A stretch of DNA of 54,994 nucleotides from positions 1-54,994 of the forward strand of contig CACVQR010000015.1 of assembly GCA_902756345.1 (NCBI GenBank), given 5' to 3'. The translations under genes and the position numbers were made by a program. Under the pieces are notes generated by a model. That model made no database searches, was not told the DNA's origin, and saw only the letters and a list, made by a program, of their open reading frames with translations. Positions within the stretch are counted from its first letter, which is position 1; the number at the start of each line of letters is the position of its first letter. This document shows positions 1-5,587 of this stretch, in pieces. This DNA is from Fibrobacter succinogenes (GTDB lineage: Bacteria > Fibrobacterota > Fibrobacteria > Fibrobacterales > Fibrobacteraceae).

Positions 1-99
1 GCAGATTGCGGCGGTCAGAGTGGTTTTGCCGTGGTCAACGTGGCCGATGGTGCCGATGTTGCAGTGCGGCTTGCTTCTGTCAAAATGTTCTTTTGCCAT
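1..99 (-). CDS. tuf: Elongation factor Tu, N-terminal fragment (first tuf copy)
   Basis: Only the first 33 codons lie in the window. They read as the EF-Tu start, with the G1 segment [13 protein letters not shown] that binds GTP phosphates. The protein delivers aminoacyl-tRNA to the ribosome. The start codon is at 97-99 (as cat on the plus strand) with GGAGA upstream. It is the last gene of a tRNA-Thr/Tyr/Thr operon, the same arrangement as E. coli thrU-tyrU-glyT-thrT-tufB but without a tRNA-Gly. A second tuf lies at the other window end. Confidence 0.97.
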
Positions 100-121
100 G
101 ATTCTATCTCCAATTAGTGAG

Positions 122-193
<72 letters not shown>

Positions 194-200
194 TTAATAG

Positions 201-229
201 CCTGCTGAAGCGCTCTCTGCTTCAGCAGG
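201..229. other. Perfect hairpin in the tRNA-Tyr/tRNA-Thr spacer
   Basis: CCTGCTGAAGC (201-211) and GCTTCAGCAGG (219-229) form an 11-bp perfect stem with a 7-nt loop. On the tRNA operon strand no T run follows, so it is more likely a processing or RNase signal than a terminator. On the plus strand GTTTT follows weakly. Confidence 0.5.
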
Positions 230-239
230 CGTTTTATCG

Positions 240-322
240 TGGGCCGTCGTGGTTTCGAACCACGGTAGGCGTAAGCCAACGGATTTACAGTCCGTCCCCT
301 TTAACCACTCGGGCAACGACCC
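240..322 (-). tRNA. tRNA-Tyr (anticodon GUA)
   Basis: The acceptor stem GGGTCGT pairs with ACGGCCC and the discriminator base is A. The anticodon loop CTGTAAA gives GTA. The length of 83 nt fits a class II tRNA with a long variable arm. It is the middle tRNA of the Thr-Tyr-Thr-tuf operon. Confidence 0.96.
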
Positions 323-332
323 ATTATGTCTA

Positions 333-405
333 AGCCAAAGATAGGAATCGAACCTACGACCGGCTGATTACAAATCAGCTGCTCTACCAGCTGAGCTACT
401 TTGGC
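333..405 (-). tRNA. tRNA-Thr (anticodon UGU)
   Basis: The acceptor stem GCCAAAG pairs with CTTTGGC, the anticodon stem GCTGA/TCAGC encloses TTTGTAA (anticodon TGT), and the T arm carries GGTTCGATTCC. CCA is not encoded. It is the first gene of the tRNA-tuf operon. Confidence 0.96.
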
Positions 406-440
406 ACACCCTAGTTTCATTACTGAACATAGGAGTGAGC

Positions 441-472
441 CAAATTTAATAAGTTTTATTGGGTTTTGTCAA
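441..472 (-). promoter_or_regulatory. Promoter of the tRNA-tuf operon
   Basis: On the minus strand TTGACA (467-472) lies upstream of TAAATTTG (441-448). TAAATTTG matches the Bacteroidetes-type -7 consensus TAnnTTTG exactly. Read as a sigma70 promoter it is TTGACA-N17-TTAAAT. A GC-rich GGCTCACTCC start region follows, about 35 nt before the first tRNA. Confidence 0.75.
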
Positions 473-575
473 CGAAAATCGTCAAAAAAAGCAAAAATTT
501 TTCATTTTTTTCAATAAATCTGTCTACATACTAGATAAAAGAGTGTGAATAGATTGTGAATAGTTTTGAAAGGCC

Positions 576-606
576 AAAAAAGAACCCCCTTTCCGAGGAA
601 AAGAGG
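576..606 (-). terminator. Rho-independent terminator of the lipoprotein gene
   Basis: On the minus strand a 10-bp stem including G-T pairs, CCTCTTTTCC with GGAAAGGGGG, is followed by TTCTTTTTT. It sits 30 nt after the stop codon of the gene at 638-1579. Confidence 0.65.
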
Positions 607-637
607 TCTAAAGTATTCAATAACAACTAGTTATAGA

Positions 638-1579
638 TTAGTCATTAAACCACAAGTCTTCCATGCTGAGTGAACCGTCTAAAAGGCCCGGGCAAACTTC
701 CTTTTTATAGACTACGGCCATGTCTTCGAGGGTCAAAATCTGATCTTCCTGCGCTTCGGGAGCCAAGTAAGATATGGTCGAACCTTCGCAATATACGCCA
801 GAAATATCGGATTCTTGACGATAGGCGTTGCAAACATTTGCAAGCGTATCCGGGGAAACACCAGCATAGGATTCCAAAACCATAAACGATCCTGTAGGCG
901 CGCCATTATAGTTATAATGGGTAACTACCATAGACATAGACCTCGTCGAATAGTCGACATTCATATAAAGAGTGTCGGCAGAAACGTTGACATCACAGAG
1001 CAGGGCCGGTTCAGTAACCTCAGAACCATCGCCGTAACTCCACCTTCCGGGAAACTCGGCCATCTGCTCCTTATAAGCATCGTAGAAATCATCACACTGG
1101 CTCTTTAACGCCGTCACCATATTACCAAGCATTAAAGACGACGCAGCCGCGCTCACATCAGCCAATTTGGCCTTGCCCTTTACAGAGGATTTCGAGCAAG
1201 ACGTCTTCATGCCATCTACCGATTTCTTTATACCTTCGCAAAAATCCGGCGCTTCGTCCTGGAACATGCCCGTGAGCGCCAAATCGACATAGTAATAGGT
1301 GGGTTCCCCCACTTCCACATCGTACACGGCGCTCAGTTCGGACTGATACACCACCAAGTCCAGGTTCATTTCTAGCGTAACATGGTTATCACGGGAATAG
1401 ACCGTGCATTCAAAGGCCGCACTGGTTCCCTTCTTTAAATGACGTTCGTACAAGCTTTCGCCAAAATTGTCAGGGCGTTCAAGCCAGCCATCCGATTCTT
1501 CCGTAGAACAAGCCCCAAACATAAAAAGGGCGAACATTACACCCATCTTGAAAAAGTTGACCATAGAAGTCGCTTTCAT
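638..1579 (-). CDS. Predicted lipoprotein, function unknown
   Basis: A 313-aa protein whose N-terminus has a hydrophobic segment ending in FGAC, a plausible lipobox that would place Cys24 at the membrane after signal peptidase II. The rest is soluble with several cysteines (for example CEGIKKS, CNAYRQ, CEGS) and no family I recognise. The start is well supported by AGGAGG six bases upstream. It is monocistronic, with its own promoter (1604-1633) and terminator (576-606), and divergent from the thioesterase gene. Fibrobacter genomes carry many such lipoproteins of unknown role. Lipoprotein call fairly sure, function unknown. Confidence 0.75.
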   Translation of the reverse strand: MKATSMVNFFKMGVMFALFMFGACSTEESDGWLERPDNFGESLYERHLKKGTSAAFECTVYSRDNHVTLEMNLDLVVYQSELSAVYDVEVGEPTYYYVDLALTGMFQDEAPDFCEGIKKSVDGMKTSCSKSSVKGKAKLADVSAAASSLMLGNMVTALKSQCDDFYDAYKEQMAEFPGRWSYGDGSEVTEPALLCDVNVSADTLYMNVDYSTRSMSMVVTHYNYNGAPTGSFMVLESYAGVSPDTLANVCNAYRQESDISGVYCEGSTISYLAPEAQEDQILTLEDMAVVYKKEVCPGLLDGSLSMEDLWFND

Positions 1580-1603
1580 TAATCCTCCTCAATATTATGC
1601 TCT

Positions 1604-1633
1604 ACAATATAGTCTTTTTTTCGGCATTGGCAA
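1604..1633 (-). promoter_or_regulatory. Promoter of the lipoprotein gene
   Basis: TTG (1631-1633) is followed after 19 nt by TATATTGT (1604-1611) on the minus strand. The spacing and sequence are close to the FCB-type pair TTTG / TAnnTTTG. The start codon lies 25 nt further on behind AGGAGG. Confidence 0.5.
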
Positions 1634-1667
1634 CAAGTTAATTTGACGAGTTTTATATATTTTGGGC

Positions 1668-2075
1668 ATGGAAATTTGCACCTACAAGCACACCGCCCAT
1701 ATCGAAGTCCGCTACGCGGAAACCGACCAGATGGGAATTGTCCACCACTCCGTTTATGCCGTGTGGTTCGAACAGGCCCGTACCGAATATTTCCGCACCG
1801 CGGGCGCAAGCTACGCCGACATGGAAGCCGAAGGTTTCGGGGCCCCCGTCCTTGAGCTCAATGTCAAGTTCAAGCAGCCCACCCGCTACGGCGATTTCGT
1901 AGATGTCGAAACCTCGATGATTCGTGAAGGCCTCAAGGTCCGCTTTGAATACAAAGTATTTGTAAACGGCAACCTGTGCACTTTGGGTTCTACGCTACAC
2001 TGCATGACCAAAAACGGCAGGCCCACCCGCGAACTGCCCAGCGGCTTTAGCAAGTTCGAATTCGTAACCGAGTAA
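1668..2075 (+). CDS. ybgC: Acyl-CoA thioesterase, YbgC/4HBT family
   Basis: A 135-aa hot-dog-fold thioesterase. The N-terminal stretch EVRYAETDQMGIVHHSVY carries the family's catalytic Asp and the D-x-M-G-x-V-x-H pattern, and the length is typical. Family members hydrolyse short or long acyl-CoA in the cytoplasm, and E. coli YbgC associates with the Tol-Pal envelope system. The first ATG (1668) is chosen over an upstream TTG (1662). A -7-like TATATTTT sits directly upstream with no room for a Shine-Dalgarno site, so the mRNA may be leaderless. The stop codon is 3 nt before rarA, so the two are probably co-transcribed. Confidence 0.88.
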   Translation: MEICTYKHTAHIEVRYAETDQMGIVHHSVYAVWFEQARTEYFRTAGASYADMEAEGFGAPVLELNVKFKQPTRYGDFVDVETSMIREGLKVRFEYKVFVNGNLCTLGSTLHCMTKNGRPTRELPSGFSKFEFVTE

Positions 2076-2078
2076 CTT

Positions 2079-3365
2079 ATGGACCAGCCGCTCGCCGAAA
2101 GATTACGCCCGAGGAACCTCGATGAGTTTTTAGGCCAGAACAAGATTCTGGGCGAGCAAAGTCTGTTGCGCAAGAGTCTCGAGAACGACAGCGTGCCGAG
2201 CATGATTTTCTGGGGCCCGCCGGGCTGCGGAAAGACGAGCCTCGCCCATGTGATTCGCCAGCACACCAAGAAGGCATTCGTGGCACTTTCGGCGGTAGCA
2301 AGCGGCGTGAAGGAAGTCAAGGAAGTCCTGGCGGATGCCCGCAAGATGAAGGCGATGTTCAAGGACACAATCCTCTTTATCGACGAAATCCACCGCTTTA
2401 ACAAGGGGCAGCAGGATGCGCTGTTGGGTGCCGTCGAGGACGGCACGGTGACGCTCATTGGCGCCACCACCGAGAACCCAGGGTTCGAGGTCAACAGCGC
2501 CTTGCTTAGCCGCTGCCAGCTGATTCTTTTTGCGCCCTTAAGCAAAGAAGATTTGCGCACGCTGATTTTTAGCGCTCTCCGCGACCACCCTCGTGGCCTG
2601 CAGCTGAAGGACGTGGAAGTCGAAGAAGCCGTTGTAGACAAGTTAATCGCGCAATCCGATGGCGATGCACGATTCCTGCTGAATCAAATCGAATGGATTG
2701 GCAAGAATCTAGGCGACAAGAAAGTCATCGACGAAAAGCTGCTTGAAGAATTCCAATACAAGAAGCCCCTGCGCTACGACAAGGGCGGCGAAGAGCATTA
2801 CAACCTGATTTCGGCACTGCACAAGTCGGTGCGCGGATCCGACCCCGACGCGGCCCTCTACTGGCTGCACCGCATGCTGCAAGGCGGCGAAGACCCTCGA
2901 TTCATTCTGCGCAGACTCATGCGCATGAGCATGGAAGACATCGGCCTTGCCGACCCGAACGCATTACTGCTCGCCACTTCGGCACGAGAGGCCTACGATT
3001 TTATGGGAATCCCCGAAGGACTCATCGCCCTCGACGAGCTCGCCATTTACCTTTCGCTTGCGCCCAAGAGCAACAGCGTGGAACTCGCCGGAATGAAAGC
3101 CGACCAAATCGTGAAGCAGACAGGCACGCTCCCTGTACCTCGCGCCTTCCGCAATTCGGTCACGAAGGTCGGCGAAAAGTTAGGCTACGGAATCGACTAC
3201 CAGTACGATCACGACAGCCCCGGCGCATATTCTGCTCAAGAACACCTGCCCAAGCAACTCGAAGGCACCGAGATTTACCAGCCCAAACCCTACGGCAAGG
3301 AAAAGCAACTCGGCGAAAGGCTTGCGCAATTAAAGCAAATCAAGCGAGAAAAGAATCAGAAGTAA
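2079..3365 (+). CDS. rarA: Replication-associated recombination protein A (RarA/MgsA), AAA+ ATPase
   Basis: A 428-aa clamp-loader-like AAA+ ATPase. It starts with the RarA signature PLAERLRPRNLDEFLGQ, then Walker A GPPGCGKT, Walker B LFIDEIHRFNKGQQD, and sensor 1 GATTENP. The C-terminal region (YDKGGEEHYNLISALHKS, DPDAALYWL) is the RarA tetramerisation part. RarA acts at stalled replication forks with SSB. The start is 3 nt after the thioesterase stop. It marks the last core gene before the accessory island. Confidence 0.96.
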   Translation: MDQPLAERLRPRNLDEFLGQNKILGEQSLLRKSLENDSVPSMIFWGPPGCGKTSLAHVIRQHTKKAFVALSAVASGVKEVKEVLADARKMKAMFKDTILFIDEIHRFNKGQQDALLGAVEDGTVTLIGATTENPGFEVNSALLSRCQLILFAPLSKEDLRTLIFSALRDHPRGLQLKDVEVEEAVVDKLIAQSDGDARFLLNQIEWIGKNLGDKKVIDEKLLEEFQYKKPLRYDKGGEEHYNLISALHKSVRGSDPDAALYWLHRMLQGGEDPRFILRRLMRMSMEDIGLADPNALLLATSAREAYDFMGIPEGLIALDELAIYLSLAPKSNSVELAGMKADQIVKQTGTLPVPRAFRNSVTKVGEKLGYGIDYQYDHDSPGAYSAQEHLPKQLEGTEIYQPKPYGKEKQLGERLAQLKQIKREKNQK

Positions 3366-3372
3366 AATGCCG

Positions 3373-3392
3373 ATGCTGATCTTCTTCAGCAT
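3373..3392. repeat. Dispersed palindrome downstream of rarA
   Basis: ATGCTGA (3373-3379) pairs with TCAGCAT (3386-3392) around a 6-nt loop and is followed by GACA. The minus-strand reading TGTCATGCTGA resembles TGTCATCCCGGG at 27353-27377. No T run follows, so it is not a classical terminator, although it sits between convergent genes. Confidence 0.45.
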
Positions 3393-3415
3393 GACAAGAG
3401 AGGGCGTTGCAATCC

Positions 3416-3772
3416 CTAATCGTCGCGGTGGTTGCGTTCGTAAATCTGGTCGATTGCGGCACCGATAGGACTGTGCTGCACCTTGTCAATCGTCTTCATG
3501 GTCTTTTCTTCGGCACCGTCCAGGAAGTTCATCACCTTGTTGTAGATACGGTCGCAACCCGCCTCCCACGAGGGGCCAATTTCTTCCATGTAGTTAGCGG
3601 CGCGCTCCAGCGCATTACCCACCTTCGCATGAAAGTTTTCGACCGCGTCAGGAAACAGGTCGTGGGCCAGGTCATAAATGCCGTCGACAATGCCGAACAG
3701 CAGGCCTTCGCCATCACCTTCTTCTTCGACTTCTACCGCTTCGATCGGTTTGGTATTTTCTTTTTTAGCCAT
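3416..3772 (-). CDS. Small acidic hypothetical protein
   Basis: A 118-aa soluble, acidic protein. The N-terminus is lysine- and glutamate-rich and low in complexity (residues 1-23), then an amphipathic helical region (GIVDGIYDLAHDLFPDAVENF) follows. No signal peptide, membrane segment or known motif is visible. The start has AAAGGAG eight bases upstream. A good FCB-type promoter (3801-3831) and a perfect inverted repeat (3784-3803) precede it, suggesting an individually regulated gene. Convergent with rarA. Codon use resembles the core genes. Real gene likely, function unknown. Confidence 0.7.
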   Translation of the reverse strand: MAKKENTKPIEAVEVEEEGDGEGLLFGIVDGIYDLAHDLFPDAVENFHAKVGNALERAANYMEEIGPSWEAGCDRIYNKVMNFLDGAEEKTMKTIDKVQHSPIGAAIDQIYERNHRDD

Positions 3773-3783
3773 AACGGACTCCT

Positions 3784-3803
3784 TTATTCATGTTCATGAA
3801 TAA
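3784..3803. promoter_or_regulatory. Perfect 9-bp inverted repeat, candidate operator
   Basis: TTATTCATG-TT-CATGAATAA lies between the -7 element and the ribosome binding site of the gene at 3416-3772. It overlaps the expected transcription start, where a dimeric repressor would act. It could also form a short 5' hairpin in the mRNA. Confidence 0.45.
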
Positions 3804-3831
3804 ATCTAGCCACAGGCGCCCTTTGCTCAAA
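3801..3831 (-). promoter_or_regulatory. Promoter of the 118-aa acidic protein gene
   Basis: On the minus strand TTTG (3828-3831), 19 nt, TAGATTTA (3801-3808). This is the best full match in the window to the Bacteroidetes-type arrangement TTTG-N19-TAnnTTTG (one mismatch). Confidence 0.6.
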
Positions 3832-3973
3832 TAGGCATTATTTTCGCGTTCAAAACACCGGAACTTTCATTTTTTCAAAATCGCCGTTTTTGTGGAAATT
3901 TGAAGGAACAGGGCACACTTTTCGGAACCTCCGTTTTTAGAGCCAATATATTCCCTTTTGGGGGCGCGTAAAC

Positions 3974-3981
3974 TATCTTTA
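3974..3981 (+). promoter_or_regulatory. -7 element of the WYL-type gene
   Basis: TATCTTTA ends 4 nt before the ATG at 3986, so transcription would begin at or very near the start codon and the mRNA may be leaderless. No clear -33 element was found. Confidence 0.4.
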
Positions 3982-3985
3982 GAGT

Positions 3986-4912
3986 ATGGTTAGCGTATCT
4001 CAGAAAATCAAAGTGGCCGTGTCGAACCTGCTGCGTTCGCAAATGGAATTGGACGTCGAAGACTACGGACTGAAAAGCCTGAGCGATTTGTGCAACAGGA
4101 TACTCGCCCGCTATGCGGAATTCACGCCGCCCGATCCGACCAAAATGGGCCCGGACGATACGCTGTACAAGAATGTGCCCTCGCTCCAGTTCTCGCTGAA
4201 CCAACACGGCGAAAGCTTTGCGAACTTCGCGAATTCTTTTGCCAAGAATGCAGGCACCAAAATTGCGGCCCTTTGCCGCTACTACTTCGAAAGCTACGTG
4301 AACATGCCGCGCGGCAAGCGCGAATGCTTTATCTTCCGCGACAGTTTAGACAAATTAACTAGCGCGGCAGAAGCCCACGCCAATGTAAACCTGACCTACC
4401 GCGACAAGCCCAAGCACGTGTCGCCCTGCTTTCTGGCATTTTCGCCCTCGCAGGTGCGCGCCTACGTCGTGGTGTGCGATGACTGTATTGATGCGCCCGC
4501 CGCGACCCGATTCCATTCCCTGCGCCTTTGCCACATCAAGGGTGTCGCGCTCGAAACCGGGAGCGAAGCGTTCCATTGCCAAAAATTCGAACTTTCGCGC
4601 CAGGCAGAAACATTCCGCGAGCACTTTGACCCGTTCCTATGCTACGGTCAACAAGTCAAAGTAAAACTCAGCGAAGAAGGCGCCAAGCGCTACAACAAGC
4701 TCACCACCAACCGCCCGAAAGTGATTGCCTTTGGCGGCTCAGAATGCGCCGAGGTGAACGACGCCGGCGTTTACATCTTTGAATGCTCCGAGAAACTCGC
4801 AAAGGTGTACTTCCCGCAATTCCTAAGCGATGCCGACATCCTGGAACCGAGAGATTTAAGACTCTGGTTCAAGGAAGAGTTCGAAAAAGCCGCGGGGGTG
4901 TATAAGAGATGA
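3986..4912 (+). CDS. WYL-domain-like protein, probable transcriptional regulator
   Basis: A 308-aa protein. Residues about 1-110 are helical without an obvious helix-turn-helix. Residues about 140-200 resemble a WYL domain: HVSPCFLAFSPSQVRAYVVV takes the place of the usual WYL strand, followed by FHSLRLCHIKGVAL, which matches the R-x-F-R-L-x-R-I region. The C-terminal part (VKVKLSEEGAKRYNKLTT) resembles the WYL C-terminal extension. WYL proteins bind ligands or nucleic acid and often control defence loci. It stands at the edge of the accessory island, so a regulatory role there is plausible. The Trp of WYL is replaced, which lowers certainty. Confidence 0.55.
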   Translation: MVSVSQKIKVAVSNLLRSQMELDVEDYGLKSLSDLCNRILARYAEFTPPDPTKMGPDDTLYKNVPSLQFSLNQHGESFANFANSFAKNAGTKIAALCRYYFESYVNMPRGKRECFIFRDSLDKLTSAAEAHANVNLTYRDKPKHVSPCFLAFSPSQVRAYVVVCDDCIDAPAATRFHSLRLCHIKGVALETGSEAFHCQKFELSRQAETFREHFDPFLCYGQQVKVKLSEEGAKRYNKLTTNRPKVIAFGGSECAEVNDAGVYIFECSEKLAKVYFPQFLSDADILEPRDLRLWFKEEFEKAAGVYKR

Positions 4913-4927
4913 GGGAACAAAAAAACT

Positions 4928-4953
4928 AGTGGCCCCGTCGTCACGGAGCCACT
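4928..4953. terminator. Bidirectional terminator-like hairpin after the WYL gene
   Basis: AGTGGC...GCCACT with inner CCGT/ACGG pairs around CGTC forms a strong stem 15 nt after the stop codon. The plus-strand tail TTTCCCT is weak. The minus-strand tail is a long T run (4917-4925), so it can also stop transcription arriving from the small minus-strand genes downstream. Confidence 0.55.
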
Positions 4954-5094
4954 TTCCCTGAGCCACAACACGGTAGTACGTACTAAAAATATTTAGAGAT
5001 TCTAGTTAAAAATGGATATAAGTCAAAAAAGTAAATCAAAAGCATCTTTTTTTGGTTTTGTACCTCCTTTGAAGTTTAGTTGCCAGTAAGCCGA

Positions 5095-5199
5095 CTAGTC
5101 ATCGTCCTTTTCGAACCAGTCTTCCATATCGTCTCTGTCGCAGCCGTCAAAAAAACCATCGGCATATTCACGGAGTTCAGCTTCTTCACGATCGTTCAT
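5095..5199 (-). CDS. Very small acidic protein (34 aa)
   Basis: A 34-aa ORF, extremely rich in Asp and Glu (starts MNDREEAELREY, ends DWFEKDDD). The start codon is set by AAAGGA seven bases upstream; an overlapping upstream ATG in another frame gives only six codons. It is preceded by a two-hairpin leader (5205-5297) that is a diverged copy of the leader of the 21-aa ORF at 5330-5395. The region 4913-5560 otherwise holds only these two units, the hairpin at 4928-4953 and short spacers. Its charge is unlike a membrane peptide. Function unknown. Confidence 0.5.
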   Translation of the reverse strand: MNDREEAELREYADGFFDGCDRDDMEDWFEKDDD

Positions 5200-5204
5200 C
5201 GTTC

Positions 5205-5297
5205 ATTCCTTTGAGCGGCAAACCGCCCTGTTAATCCACCCCGTTGTTGTTGGTGCGCTCGCTTTGGGGTGGTGAGGAAACAAGCGGCCAAATCGTA
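5205..5297 (-). promoter_or_regulatory. Structured leader, copy 1 (upstream of the 34-aa gene)
   Basis: On the minus strand, in order: TACGATTTG (5289-5297, a -7-like element with one extra base), stem P1 CCACCCC/GGGGTGG (5266-5272 with 5236-5242), the linker ATTAAC, stem P2 GGGCGG-TTTG-CCGCTC (5213-5228), then AAAGGA. The copy at 5403-5506 has the same order with compensatory base changes in both stems, which argues for an RNA structure. Confidence 0.5.
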
Positions 5298-5329
5298 TTG
5301 CAACGCAGAAGTCATCTCGTTGCCGTTAA

Positions 5330-5395
5330 TTAACTATCAAATTTGCTGCAGATCTTGAAAATGCAAGCAATGAAACTCAAGCAGGTCAAAAACAT
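5330..5395 (-). CDS. Very small hydrophobic peptide (21 aa)
   Basis: A 21-aa ORF starting MFLTCLSFIACIF, Cys- and Phe-rich and hydrophobic enough to insert in a membrane, ending in a polar tail. AAAGGAG lies 8 nt before the ATG. A perfect -7 element TACCTTTG and the second copy of the structured leader precede it. Size and hydrophobicity resemble type I toxin peptides or small membrane regulators. No antisense RNA could be identified. It may also be merely a leader peptide. Confidence 0.35.
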   Translation of the reverse strand: MFLTCLSFIACIFKICSKFDS

Positions 5396-5402
5396 TTATT
5401 GG

Positions 5403-5506
5403 ACTCCTTTGGGAGCGAGCGACATGATCGCTCAGTTAATCCGCCCACTGTTTATTAGGCCTCTCACTTCGGGGCGTGAGAAAGTAAGCGCCTTTATTCA
5501 AAGGTA
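5403..5506 (-). promoter_or_regulatory. Promoter and structured leader, copy 2 (upstream of the 21-aa ORF)
   Basis: On the minus strand TACCTTTG (5499-5506) is a perfect TAnnTTTG element. Then P1 CGCCC/GGGCG (5472-5476 with 5442-5446), linker ATTAACT, P2 GAGCGA-TCATG-TCGCTC (5417-5433), and CCCAAAGGAG. Relative to copy 1, P1 changes CACCC/GGGTG to CGCCC/GGGCG and P2 changes GGGCGG/CCGCTC to GAGCGA/TCGCTC, so pairing is conserved while sequence is not. An alternative stem CTCAC/GTGAG (5463-5480) is also possible. Confidence 0.5.
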
Positions 5507-5556
5507 GCTTAGTAAAGCGCAAAAAACACCCTCCCTTTCTAACTTTTTCTGAATGA

Positions 5557-5575
5557 AAAAATGCTAAGCATTTTT
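5557..5575. promoter_or_regulatory. Perfect palindrome upstream of the 735-aa gene
   Basis: AAAAATGCT-A-AGCATTTTT lies immediately upstream of a -7-like TATATTAT (5575-5582) and would sit between the -33 and -7 regions, an operator position. A similar half, CTTAGCATTTTT, recurs just after the gene's stop codon (7793-7804). Confidence 0.4.
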
Positions 5576-5587
5576 ATATTATCAAGT

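Noticed and set aside
201-229. Rho-independent terminator inside the tRNA-tuf operon
   Set aside because: No T run follows the stem on the operon strand, and tRNA and tuf genes continue beyond it.
5200-5510. CRISPR-like repeat pair
   Set aside because: Only two diverged copies of about 100 nt, each with promoter, hairpins and ORF; no short regular repeat-spacer pattern and no cas gene.
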